Made by a program: the position numbers and the translations under genes
Shown: one piece after another, positions 11,991-24,595 of the stretch
Numbering within the stretch: the first letter of the stretch is position 1
Layout: every line of letters starts with the position of its first letter
DNA from: Gyrodactylus bullatarudis
Taxonomy: Eukaryota; Platyhelminthes; Monogenea; Gyrodactylidea; Gyrodactylidae
Length of the DNA: 64,000 nt
Reading direction: 5' to 3'
Assembly (NCBI GenBank): GCA_012064415.1
Contig: SSNU01000247.1
Coordinates: forward strand, 152,169-216,168
The notes under the pieces: generated by a model
Databases searched by the model: none
The model's input: only the letters and a program-made list of their open reading frames with translations
What the model was told of the DNA's origin: nothing

Positions 11991-14531
11991 ATTCTCCTAT
12001 CCTTCCTTAAAAATCTAAGTCTAAAATCGAGTAACTTATGGCTGAAAATTTTAGATTGAAAGTTGAATTTCGTCTATCAGAAATGAGCATTGATCTGTTA
12101 ACTCTTGACCAAAATCTAGAACTCTGGGAAACGTCTTTTACCCTCAGGAGGAGAATTAGAATATAAAAAGTTAAACTTTTATTCAATGTTAATTAAAGAA
12201 CCAACACCTAGGTCTGTGTGTTTACATTGTTGATCAGGCCTGTATGAAATGGAACACAGAGAAACCTAGAGAAAAAACATTTTTTTTAAATTACACTAAC
12301 AATGGATAGATAGATAGATATATTACACATCTTGATAGATATCATATCCTGAATGAAACAACCTGCATGTTTAAATTAAATTCTCTAGTTTTTTTTTAAA
12401 TTGAAAAGTCATGTACTAGGTTTAATTATCTCCCTTCTTGACCCCTAGGTGTTTTGTTAACTTCTACAACACACAAGAAAAGAACAGTTCACCCAGAGCA
12501 TGTTACTTTTTTAATTTACATCTTTAAAACAGTCTTGCATTGAATGAATGTTATACAAGTGTTCAAATAATACAGCTATTGTGTACCATTTTAGAATCTC
12601 TGCTGTAACGCGTGTCTCTAGCTGATTTTTCATTGAGTCATTGAGTGATTCTGTTGTCTATGTTAAAGCCTAACACAGCTTTCTTCTATTCTTCTCTTTT
12701 GCACAGCTATTCTAGTAGATTGAGAGGGTTATTCATGAAAAATGAGCCAAATGATCTTATTCCTGTTTGAGTGCTTCAAAAGTCAAAGATTTGGATCTTG
12801 CAGTTTTCTTCTATCTTGAAAGTAGAAATATGCCTTTGAACGTTTTCCTTCGAAAATCAATCCCTCAGACACCCAATTCACTGACCTTCTCAGTGTGTTT
12901 TGGTAATGAGGCCTTATTAGTTAGACTCACCAAAGTCATACTGATTACCATCATACCCTAGTGAATTACCAAGACTCACTGATTCCCCACTTACTCACGG
13001 TAACATATATATATATTTTGAAGGGTTAAAGAGAGATTACAATTCTCGAATGATACAAGTGCATTTTCCTACCTGTTGAAAGATACACATACACATCAAA
13101 TAGAAATAAAAAATCAAGCCAAAATTCTTTCTTTTATTTAATTCCACATGTTGTACACTTGTATGATGATGTATCATCATCATTATCATCAAAGGCTTCT
13201 TTGATGTTTCCATAGTATAGTTTCAGCTTTGGAAGAAATGGGAAAAAATATAAAACCAAATGTAAAATTAGCTAGGAAAAACAACAACTAGAACAGAATA
13301 AGAGAGAAACACTTTACAAGAGGCTTCTTCTTCTTCTTCTTTTATTGGCTTCGTTTGACTTTTTCAATAGTTTTTCAGTTTTATATATTTTATCAAGTTT
13401 TCAACACGCAGCCTCTGTGGAGAAGTGGTTCGCTAAAGTTTTTTAAACTTTAAGTGTTGTGTTAATTACATTTGATCGATACAAGATAATGAAGGCTACA
13501 TATTTACTATTCTATATACGTACGTACGTAGTTAGATGCATGTACCAGTTGTAGAAGAGGAAATTAGAGTTAAATTCATAACTCTCCCCACCTTCGTTCT
13601 CCTTTTATTTATTAGATCTATCCACACTGATTTGGAAATCTAAATCCACTACGTGCCTCAATGAGGATAAATTTTGATGAAAAATAATTCTCATACATCA
13701 CTATATTTGCTCAGGAAAGAAAACTAGTGATTAATAATAATAATAATTCGAGTTATCTACACAAATCTATCAAATCAGATATGCCTAAAGTTTGCCGAAA
13801 TAATCTTTCCTTCTTTAACGGAGAATGATGAAAAATGATTTTCCAGATACATTTCAGATGTAGAGCAAGAGCTAGAAGAAAAATTAAATTTTTTCACGAG
13901 ATTTATAATTCAGAATATGCTGATAACGAATATGCAACTTTTTGAGTTATATTTGCCCATAAAACGACCATATTTTGACTCTGAAAATGGCAAACAATAT
14001 GCTGAATTTAATCTAAGGACTGGATTCCCTGATTCTGGCAATTCCTAATTAAAAGCCCGAGAGTGAAAGTCTGTTCTCTTGTCTAATTTCAATCTCTCTT
14101 TCTGATTGAGGCGAGATCAAGGAAGCCTGCCAACATGAAAAGGAAATAGTTTTATCTTTTCATCTCTAAATACACCATAGAATACATTATTGAAAAAAGA
14201 ATCGATTGTTCCATCATCCTCGTAAGTATAAAGGTAAAGTTTTTCCCTTCTGTTTTTTCTTAAAACCCTATCTTTTCTTACATTTTTACACACCAATTTC
14301 ACCAACTGAAAATGCATTGTACTAACACCACCCAACAAGGTGTACAGATTATCCCTGTATTTATCTATCTTGATTATTTAATTATGATTTGTAGAAGAAG
14401 AGTAAATATACCATTGTTTCATCATTAACTGGCACAGCTACTGTATCTGATAGAATAATAATATTATTAATAAATTATCATAATCCTTATGAAAACGTAC
14501 CGTGTTCAACACCCAATATGCCCCCTGTGCT

Positions 14532-14548
14532 TGTGTGTGTGTGTGTGT
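14532..14548. repeat. (GT)n microsatellite
   Basis: About 17 bases of GT repeat in noncoding DNA. Confidence 0.9.
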
Positions 14549-15714
14549 ATGTAAAGTTATTCATTCAAAAAAATGTAAAAATAAAATTTTCCCTACACAC
14601 AAGGATATTGAGTGAGGGATAACATTACTTTGGGTTACAACCCATTTTTCGCTCGTGGTATTTCCATTTCAGTTCTTCAAATCTAATTATGGTGCATATC
14701 TGGTTGAAAACAAAAAAATGTATAGTTTTCTCCACCAACAAATACTATGACTCAATTCGATTGATATTTTCAAAGACTTAAAAATGATACTACTTGTTAG
14801 CATTTTCGTTGCGAGCTAAAAAGAGCTAAATGTTATTCAATCTGGGCCACAAATTTAACGGGACTATTATCACTCAAAACAAGAGATTTTTTGATTTTTC
14901 CCATAAGTGATACTATTTGTTAATACTATTGTTCCTTTAAGAAACCAGTTTCGAAAAACTGTTCACTCTAAGGTGGCTTGTGTGAACCATTTGTGATCAC
15001 TTTCTTACCAAGTATAAGAGAGATTTCAACTGTACTCTGGAATAAAGTTTGATAATGCATCACAACACAAGGTTTTCTCCCAATACATTTACAAGTTGCA
15101 TTGTATATTGTACAACTAGCCCATTCCTGGTTTCACATAACACATTTCTCATCTAGGCAAGCATAATTCATCTCAAAATTAAGATTTATTTTTATCCAGT
15201 TTATCAAAATGAAACCTTTTCCCCTCTATGCATTGGGTATTACTATTATATTTGCAACATATTTATTTATTCGCAGGTTACCTGTTACTTTTATAATTTA
15301 TTATAAAAAATATTGTTATCATAACCAAAAATAAAGAAGGCTACTTAGAGGAATTGTACAATACATTCTATAGAGAAACTACTAAACCTGTATATATAAA
15401 TATATATATAATTGATGTTTCTTTTCAAAATGAACATTGTCTAATGCTTGTAATTTTTCTTATCTCGGACTCCTGTCCAGTTGAATTTTTCGCCTTAGCC
15501 TTCACAATAGGAACACATAAATCTTCAAGTCATTTCATTAAAATGAAAGAGTTCCCTCTCCCGACTATTCGCATTGATATTGATATGGACTGGCATCTAA
15601 AACAACATGTTTTCTTGAAATAGAATGTAATTTTTTTATCCAGTATCAGAAAGAGGGAAATACTCAAGAACATCGTTAGGGACTTGCTGCGTAATCCTAG
15701 TCTTTTACTCGCTT

Positions 15715-15870
15715 CGTATCACATAAAATCTTCAGATGATGTTCCAGTTATCTGAAAAGTTGATAATCTGTCGGAGCAAGATCTTTACTGTGAGGAGGAT
15801 GGTTTAGAACGTCGACATTGGTCTTCCTGATATAAGTTCGAGCATTGTCCTGAGCAAATTTTGGGTTTTG
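15715..15870 (-). pseudogene. Mariner transposase fossil, C-terminal catalytic part
   Basis: Read on the minus strand, one frame gives DNARTYIRKTNVDVLNHPPH followed by SKDLAPTDYQLFR, a stop, then LEHHLKILCDT and more stops. This matches the mariner transposase region HDNARPH...PHPPYSPDLAPSDYHLF, which holds the second and third catalytic aspartates. The spacing between the two aspartates is 26 residues where mariner has 34, so there is a deletion as well as stop codons. The N-terminal part is not found. A somewhat GC-richer block continues to about 16080 and may be part of the same or another decayed element. Confidence 0.75.
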
Positions 15871-16099
15871 CTCTCTGACCTTGTCTTCCATAGCCCATTA
15901 CCATTAACTCCCCTAGACCAGAATATTGTCAGGGTTTAGGATGGGTAACGGGCTCATTAGCCCTACGCCCCAACCCTTTACAGCTCTGATCCATCAGATA
16001 TTTTCATTACGATGTGTTTGTCATCGTACGTGAGCCTATGGATAAGTCTCTGGCAAGCTTCGACCCTGAATAAATTATTGCTTTGATATCAATGTTTGA

Positions 16100-19000
16100 T
16101 AATTCCATTGTAACTTTTGAACGATAGAACCTTAGTGATTGTCAGTAAGAAAACCGTATTCTCTAAAATATTCCATGTTTTTTTAAAAACATGTATAATA
16201 ATTGAAATGAATTTCTGCCGTTATTTCATATTAGATTTATGAAAAGATTCTTAAATAATTTTTCTAAGGCTCTAGTAATGCATTTAGATATAGCCTAGAC
16301 ATTTAAAAGGTTCTGATACAGGAGGGTTGGGGAGAGTTGAGGGTTTTTTTCTATTTTCTAGAAAATTATCTTTTCATAAATTACACATTGAATAATAATA
16401 CAGTTATAGACATCATCGTGTTCGTGATAATTCTGGTAAAATAAGAAAATCCCAATATCAAAATGTTCAATCATGATGATAACCAAAATACACAATACGG
16501 ATAAAAATATCCTATTTAGTATATATATTGGCATAAAAAAAGTGTGTGTGTATATATAATTTGTGGAATTTAATTATTTTTTGTGTGTTTGGCGCTAGAT
16601 AAACCATGAGGGTTGTGTTGGAAAAAAAGTGAAACTAAGAGAACATCTGCTATTCAAATTGGAAAGATATGGGGAGAAATTTGGGAATTTATTCCAACAT
16701 GTTACTTTGAGTCTGATGAGAGATGATTACAAATTGAAATAAATATTCAAGATTCATATAAGGATAACAAAGAAATCTGAATATCTCTCTAAAAATTATC
16801 TGCATCCCTAATCAAACTTTTAGTAATTTCCTATTTTAAATCAATATCAATTATGTATATATATAGGGTAGATAAAGATATTGGTGATATAGATAAATAT
16901 GAATAGTCTAACAGTGAGTAGGAATATTTCATCATCATGGCTTTTCCCATCAAAATCAAAAGATAACTGGCAACTGTCCATGAGCATATATTTGAGAAAC
17001 TTCCGTTCCCTTAGAGGCATCAGCATACCTTTTAGATTATAATTATCATAGATTTGATTAATTGTCCTGAAAGAAATTTATATATTACCTTATACATTGT
17101 ATGCGAATTCATTTATAAATATTCCCGCTAATCAATTACAGTATCATATCAAGAGTATCAATTATTATTTCATTAGAAAAGTTTCAAATTAAAGTTAGAC
17201 ACCTCTGATCATTGATTTTCAAGTACATTAGTGGTGAGAATGATTTGAGAAATTGAAATTCAACTACCAATCGATAATGAGGTGAATCAGTAATTCTTAG
17301 ATCTTCATGTCTAATTGGGAGATCCTGAAAGTTTGATCATTTACTTTTAATTCTATCCTTCCCCCCCCCTTTTCCCTCTCTGAGAAATTGAAATTCAGTT
17401 ACCTCTTGCTTGCTCAGCTAGCGTTCTTGTGTGTGTGTGTGCTAGCGTCAGACAACAGGGCAAAAAGGGAACATCTTTTTCAATTGAAGTGAAATAATGA
17501 CCAAGGAGGGAGCTAGAGGACAAATTTGATCCTTAACTCATCCTTTCTTTCCCTCGGTAATGCTCAATCCTCCCAACCCTCACCCCTTCTTTCTCTTCTT
17601 CCTTCTCTCTGGGGGGGGGGGAAGAGTTGAGATGGATTAAAAAAGAACTCAAAATTAACCTCTAATAAACTTATTTCTCCCTTTTCAGATCGAGGAAACA
17701 AAATTGAAGGGGGTGAGTTCATTCTGATTTTCTATCTATAGTTTAAATACTGTATTACTATCCAATGAATAATATTCAAAGAAAGTTCATTTATTATAAT
17801 AAAATGCAAAAATGTTTTCGAATCAAACATTCACTTCCCAATGTCCCATACAGAAATTCAATGATAAAATAAAATTGGTTCAATGTAAAGTTTACAGTAT
17901 AAATGAGTCAAAAGAATTCTGACGTAGGGTCATTCCAAAAGTAAGAATTTCACAGGACCCAGAGAGTCTTGGGCAATTGAGAAAATTCAAAGGGACGATT
18001 GAACAATCCCAACAATCGCTACTTCTTCCAATTACAGTTTAGTTTCTCATGAATTACTTGATGTTCTCAAAGGATTTTATTACATTTTTAACCAACTTCC
18101 TGACGGCCTAAGTAATAATTCCGAATTCAAATTTACATGTTTTTTAATGGATCATAACCTCAAAAAATAAGAGAGTTCTTTTCCATGTCTTTAAGAGTTC
18201 CTCCGACCGTGAAAAGGCTAGAAAATAAACAAAACTTGCACAAGAAGATTGTGAATAACAAGTTGTATAACAGAACATTTAGCCTGTATAACACATACAT
18301 GGGTTAAATCATCAACTTTAACACTTTCCAGTAGCTTCTTTCTTGTCCTACTAACCTAAAGGAATACATTAGATTGATGTTTTCTCTCTAGATAAGAACT
18401 CTTTCAACTTACTGAACTTACTATACTTGCTTGGTGTGAGGAATTGTGTGTTCCCTCTGTTTTTTGCATACAATGTGTGGGCATGATAAAGTCATAAAAA
18501 AATAATTTTCATTTTTTCACTTAATTTTTTTTATTTCACAATTGAACGAATTCACCTACCCCACACTTTATACTTGATACTTTACACAATAGAGCAAAAG
18601 TTGGAGAGTACACACACATACGCACCAAGAGACTCCCTGTTTTTTTTCTTCGAAAGAATATAAAAACGTACAACACTTTAACTAATCGAATACCATTCAA
18701 CTTGTTTATTGCATTTCCGAATCGTTTTTTTCACAAAATTTCCTCAGTATTTCTCTTTTTTTTGGCAAAATTGCTATTCTAATAATTTCCCTAGTCAGGC
18801 TAAAAGGTTTCTCTAGATTCTCTTTCGCTCAGAGTTTTCGCCACTCCTTCTAGCTGAGGAGTCCTGATGAGTAGGTCAGCCTCTTCGATGAAAAAACTGT
18901 TGATTTGATTTTGGAAACCATATTTTTCTGAGAGATAGTATCCAGGTTTAAAAAGACATTAACTTTGCCTAGAAATTTTATCTCTCATGAAAAAGAAATT

Positions 19001-22000
19001 AGGGAGAAAATTTTTGGCGCCGAATTCAAATCTCAAAAAGGGGCTAATCTGTTAATAGGCCGATTCAACAAAAATAATTTACATATTCGTAGTAGGCTTT
19101 GGTTTGAAATAAGGACCTTCTAATAGTAAAGTGTGGTCACATGTGGTTCGAATCCCGAATCATACGAACGCATCTAAATCTGCCGCTGTGAATTCAATAT
19201 TTATTCGACTCTCTTATGGAATTGACTTTTGCTTGTTCGAACATCTAACAGGTGTGTCTCCATCATAGCCTTAGAACCCACCTTAGCTAGTATATTGAAT
19301 GTCTAAAAACACTGTAATTTCTAAATTGCAATTGAACAAGAAACCAAAGTTGTTTGCAATAGATAGCAGATAGAGTTCAGTCGAATATTCGAATTCTACA
19401 GGTATCATTACTCGAATTAACTTATCTTACTTTTTATCTATGACCTTGGGAAGTAGGCTTTCTAGGAGATTAATTTCCTATCGAATAGCAGAGGGTAAAA
19501 ACAAAGTCTTGGATAAATAATCATGAGTTGATAAAAAGGGTACAAATTGTACATTTTCTCAAATAGAAGACACTGTACATAAAAATATTGGCGTAAAGAA
19601 TAAAAATTCACTCCATCATATTTATTTTAGAGGAGGAAGAAGAGGAAAGATTGCATTATGAAAAACTTGTTGCAAATCCAGTTGCATAACGAGAGGGAAT
19701 GAGGGAAAAAGATTTCTCTAGAGAGAGAATTTTTCATTTAAGGGAATAAATCTCAGATTACATTCATTGTTTCACTGAGGAAATAAATAAAATAATCAAA
19801 ATAAACTAAATTACATTATTATTATTATTATATTCCTTTTTTTCTGTATCAGTAAGGAGAGGATTGAATGTGTCTCGTTGAAAAAAATGTTTGAGTGAAT
19901 GTGAACCTGGGATGAGAAAATCTACATTCATGAAAGAGAATCATCCACATTCGCTAAATATGAATAGGATTCTCAAAATTGAGAAAGGGGGTTGGGGTGA
20001 CTGGCTGTATTGGCAGAGAAGGTGGGTGTGATTTTTTATTCATTTTTTTCATTTATATTTTGAAAATGCAATTTTTCATTCATTCATCTATGATTCAATT
20101 ACAGTTACAATTTCCATTGAAAGAAACACACACACACAATTTACTCTACAACTACTCTACACACAATGTGTATTTGTTAGATATTCAAAAATTCTATTAA
20201 ATTATTATTATCATCATTTGTTAGTATAAAAGTACTCATACTCTCTCGTACGACTACTCATCTTCGAAATGCCTTGAAAGAAAGACAAAATGTGCGAGTA
20301 GTATTTGAAAAAAGTATTGTGTGTTTGGCTTGAGAGGGAAAATGCCTTGTGCGTATCTGTAGAATGGACAGTGTGTAATAGCAACAAATGAAAATGATTA
20401 AAAACTAATTATAATGCTTTAGTGCAGCATTTATGGATTAGAAATACTCATGAGAAAGAAATGTCCAGCCTCTGAACCCCGTTTCATATTCATATAAGGT
20501 TATTCTGTCTTCTATACATTTTATTAGTATACTATACAAGTATTTAGTCCACTAATAGCCAAAATTCCATCAAACATGAGTCTGAAACCAGTTACATTGA
20601 ATTTTATTTAAAACTCGATTCTTAATCATCTGAACAAGGCCTTCTATCGAAGTGTCAGAAAATCCTACGTTGATCCTATCGGCTGAAGAAATAGCATATC
20701 ATTCAATCCGAAAGAGTGGAATTGAAGTTTGAGCTGAAAAATGGTCATTTTGAACAGATATATTAATCCCCTGCTTCATGGAAAAAAAACAAATTTCCTA
20801 TTAATTTGTCACATTTTAATACTTTTGTTGTTGGCTTATTCAAAAATAATGATTTAGTGATTTCTCGTAGAAAAATGTTGGCAAAAATTCAAAAATTGAC
20901 GTTTTCTACACCAATTTAGCATATCTAAAAATAAAGTTTAAAAGATGCATTTTTTGAAAAATAGTGTAATTCGTTTTCAAAAGACTTTTTGAGACTCAAA
21001 AAAATAATGAAACTAAAAGGATTCTCTTGATGATGGTCACCATAAATTATCCTGTAGTTTTTCCTAGTAGTTCAATCCTAACTCGTAAGGGGATGGGGAT
21101 TGGTTTTGTTGCCAATCGTGGTCATCTGACTTTCTCTTTCTACTCAACACAAGTTGATAGGAAAGTGCAAAATTGTGAAAAATACAACAACAAAAAACAA
21201 GAGTAATTAATTATCCAGACCCTTCTTTATCGTGTATCGTGTAGTGACATACACATTTTTCTGTTCACACCTCTTCTGTATTGTTGTTCATCTCAATTGA
21301 GCATGTAGACAGTAAAATATTATTATGGTACTTGTGATAATAATTATTCTTTTTGTTGTTGTTTTCATTAGAATAGTTTTTCAGTTTAGCTAGTGAAGCC
21401 AGCAGAAATTGTAAAATAAAAATTGTATCCCTATTAAGAATAAAGCTGTTCATAGCATACATTTCTCTTCAACATGAACAGAATATGAATAAGAGAAAGG
21501 CTTGTCAAGAAGTACCCTATTCTCATCATTTATACTCTTTACATTTGGAATCTAATTAATTGTACGAACAAAATAAGCTAAATAAATAGTTTACATCTTA
21601 GAATTGACATCTGTTGTTGGACTCCTCTATTGAGTAGATTGTGATTTTTCTCTCATTACATTCTGGCCACATGTGAGAAAAGGGCCAGTGCTCAGCTAGA
21701 TGACAAAATAAACATACATTTTATTCAATCTATTCTATGATGTTGAGTGCTGTAATCTCACTACTTTTTTGTAGAGTACAAATCTTGTTCAAGAATTTAT
21801 CGTATTTCGAATTTGATCTTCAAATTTTCAATCTGACAAAAACTAAGATATTTTCTAAATCTCAAAAATATGCCAAATTTCCACTTTTTTGGAATAGAAA
21901 TGTTTGTTTATTAAACTGATAGTAAGAAATATAAATAAGAAAAATAGTTTCTGAAGAGGTCTTCGTCCTCAGGTATAAGTCTCTGGAGAAATGCACAGGT

Positions 22001-22120
22001 GGATTTGATGGTTTTGGATCTAACTTAACTTTTGGATCTCTGGCCTGGAGAGAGAGGATGTTCCCAAGGAGAATTGAGTATCTTCTTTGGTTCATGTTAT
22101 TATAAGGAAAGATGTTGTCA
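16100..22120. other. Gene-poor desert with simple repeats
   Basis: No credible gene. Features are a GT run near 17429-17440, a G run near 17609-17619, a C run near 17362, an ATT run near 19815-19830 and an AC run near 20129-20138. Open frames at 19979-20200, 21265-21462, 21737-21919 and 21862-22095 lack recognisable motifs. Some AT-rich phrases near 17200-17300 and 18960-19080 weakly recall old fold-back elements, but not well enough to delimit. Confidence 0.55.
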
Positions 22121-22129
22121 TCTTGTCCT

Positions 22130-22808
22130 TTATTTATGAGTTATAGAGAATTAGAAAGCCAAAGACCCTTCTGAGCCATATTGAGGACAAATTGAGGCAT
22201 TGTCTGTAGCTAATTGGGCCATAGCATGAGGTGAGGAATCTGTATTGAATTCTCTCGATCTTTCTTGTCGATTCAATTGTTAAACCAAGCGGACAGCGGT
22301 ATAGTCAAATTTTGAGAATATGAAGCTTTTGTACACCTTGAATTTGAGTTCGGAATTAGTTATTCTTAAATCTCGTAATTAGATATGTTGAGTATCTTAG
22401 AGTTTTCAGGAGCTCGTTCACATGAGGCCTTATTGAGATTTTATGGTCATACATTAGGCCGAGATCTTTGATTTTATTAACAACATGGTGAGAAAAGTCA
22501 GAGTCTAGTTCCACTATGGGCTTTGCAGTCTTCATGACCATAAATTTAGTTTTGGCAGAGTTAATTTAAAGAACTTTCAAGGTGAGCAAGTTCTTGTCGA
22601 ATAAGTTTGTTAGAGAAATTTGGGGCGAGGATTTTAAGGTCATCTGCATATTTGTAGTAAAATATATCAGGTGAAGAAGACCTGACGGTTGAGAATACAA
22701 GATTGAATAGGAGGGGACCAAATGACGAGAGATAAAATTTGAGATCCAATTTATTACTTTTTCAGTGTTTAACCTCAAGCAATTGAGATCAGCATTAGAC
22801 ATTGGGAA
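22130..22808 (-). pseudogene. LINE reverse-transcriptase fossil
   Basis: On the minus strand the pieces appear in the right order for a non-LTR (Jockey/CR1-like) reverse transcriptase. First comes FGPLLFNLVF and the catalytic YKYADDLKILA box (22639-22665), then KTKFMVMK, then IKDLGLMYDHKISIRPHV (22441-22472). After a frame change come VYKSFIFSKFDYTAV and IERIQYRFL...SYRQCLNLSSIWLRR. These correspond to the palm, thumb and post-RT segments of LINE ORF2. Frameshifts and stops interrupt it, and no endonuclease part or intact 5' region is seen. It is a dead copy. It lies just downstream of the SMAP gene, but nothing suggests a link. Confidence 0.8.
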
Positions 22809-22857
22809 TTTGAAAAATGACCATATTTTTTACCAGATTTTTTCTTCAAATCGTAAT

Positions 22858-23263
22858 GAAATCTAGAGATGTAACAAGTTTTTCAACCTACTCAATTGAT
22901 AATACTATCAATACTTGAAATTATTTTATTCAAGATCAAATATCAAAATGCCTTTCCGTGATAATATTCAAGTTTAAAGATCAGACTTTTTAAAAATGTC
23001 GCCAGATTTTCAATGAATTTTTACTAAGTTTTCACTAAAATTTTGAATACCTCTTTTGCTGATAAAGCTTCAAGTGTTTTTTTTTCAATGAAAATAGTAT
23101 TAGAATTTTAGGGGAAATGAGCAATGCACAACTATGCATGGGATTACAAACGAATTTTCATTTATTTAAGATCTCACACATCATTTTTATCGAAATTATA
23201 AGTGGAAATTTCACGGAAAACTTTGATTTAATAAAAGGTAAAAATTCGTAACATCTCTAATGT
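22858..23263. repeat. Possible old fold-back element
   Basis: CTAGAGATGTAACAAGTTTTT near 22863 is complementary to AAAAATTCGTAACATCTCTAA near 23240. The interior does not pair convincingly. It may be a decayed inverted-repeat element, but the evidence rests on one 25-base pair of arms. Confidence 0.3.
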
Positions 23264-23457
23264 AAGCATCCTTATCATATCATCATGTTTGATTACAATT
23301 GGATTACAATTGGGATTTGAGAAATGCAAGGGAGATTGATTGAAAAACACTTGAAGGATTATGATAATATGTAATAATAATCTAACAAGAAATGTAAATA
23401 CTAAATTGCTAATTATGCAAGAATTCTTTTACTAGTGTTAATAGAGTGTTATGCAGA

Positions 23458-23474
23458 AACACACACACACACAC
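23458..23474. repeat. (AC)n microsatellite
   Basis: Perfect AC run of about 17 bases in intergenic DNA. Confidence 0.9.
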
Positions 23475-24448
23475 ATTGTGAGCAAGGTTCATTCATCTCA
23501 AAGAGAATTTTATTACAGACAATTCTAGAGTTCTAATAACTTTCAGTTGAATTATCTCATAATATTTTTAATTTAATAACACATTTACTCATTCAGTTGT
23601 TCATTAGACTCATGATGAATAAAAAATGTATTACATATTCAAGTGTTTCTTCACTTGATAATAATTTACATGCTGAGTCTCAAATGTATGTATAAAAAGT
23701 ATTCTGAAAAGCATTACATAGGGAACTGAGAAAAGAGGAGGAATTGTATTAGTATTTCAATGAAAATATGCAGTAATATAAAGTGTGAATAAAATCAAGT
23801 TGAGCGTAAACTAAATGTAACTTGTTCTTAATTATTATTTATGTTTGGTAGTTACTTTAAAGTAGATGTGCGATTTTTCCAAACATTATAGCCAGGAAAT
23901 CTTTTCTTAATCATCTTAAAACATGACAAACTAAACATTCTATCATTCATTTCTTGATTTATTATAGAACACAGTTTTTCATTAAAGTATATTATTCTAA
24001 TAGTTGTCCATATCGTATATTTCAATCTTTTTGGACTAAACAATGTTTGCTCATCTCTCGAGTGGTTTAACGCTCATTATTTACAAAATAGAGAGAATCA
24101 ATCAAATTAAAATGAGGTGAGCAAATATTTATTCAGCGAAATAGCCTATCAATAGAGGGATGCTCAGGTCGCATTAAACACACACTCTGATTGGTCGAGA
24201 GAGAGAAAAAAATAATAATTTAATCAAATGTTTTTGAAATGAATTCACATCAAGAAAAAATACAGTAAAATAAAATCACAGTAAATTCATTATGTAATTC
24301 TTAATACATACATATAATATTGTATAATGTATATATGTTAGGAATGTGCAATATGTTGGGAGTCTTCTTCTCTTGGCCAGAGTATATGTATTGTATCGAG
24401 ATTGAATATTAAAACATGGTAACTGTAGTAGAAGTAGAAGTATGCAAA

Positions 24449-24470
24449 ACACACACACACACACACACAC
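24449..24470. repeat. (AC)n microsatellite in SMAP 3' flank
   Basis: AC run of about 22 bases, 126 bp beyond the SMAP stop codon; on the gene strand it reads as (GT)n and is probably in the 3' untranslated region or just past it. Confidence 0.9.
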
Positions 24471-24595
24471 TGAGACAAGACAAAATATTCTCTGAAAAGT
24501 GAAATAATAATAATAAAACAGTACAATACGTATGTATATCAATGGACTTTTTGGTTTGGTGTACGTGAGGGAGAGTCTCTGGAGTGAGGAGTGGT

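Larger units (their letters stand above)
10700..15650. other. Gene-poor desert with simple repeats
   Basis: No credible gene. Simple sequence includes a (CT)n run at 11287-11311, a GATA run near 12305-12320, a CTT run near 13323-13340, an ACGT run near 13518-13530 and a (GT)n run at 14532-14548. A 40-nt stretch at 11950-11990 recurs, with a few changes, at 41009-41050. Open frames at 10698-11018, 11111-11361, 12767-12961, 14117-14338 and 15354-15623 show no domain and have repeat-like composition. Confidence 0.6.

Noticed and set aside
18855..18895. CTGATGAG followed by a short stem-like stretch, recalling a hammerhead ribozyme
   Set aside because: After CUGAUGA the stem II is not well formed and no GAAA with a closing stem III and cleavage site follows in the right place.
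19100..19165. GGTTCGAATCC, a tRNA B-box/T-loop match
   Set aside because: The bases flanking the loop do not form a T-stem, and no A-box, anticodon stem or acceptor stem can be drawn.
23852..24043. 63-codon minus-strand frame downstream of SMAP
   Set aside because: It begins at TTG, has no known motif, and lies in the SMAP 3' flank.
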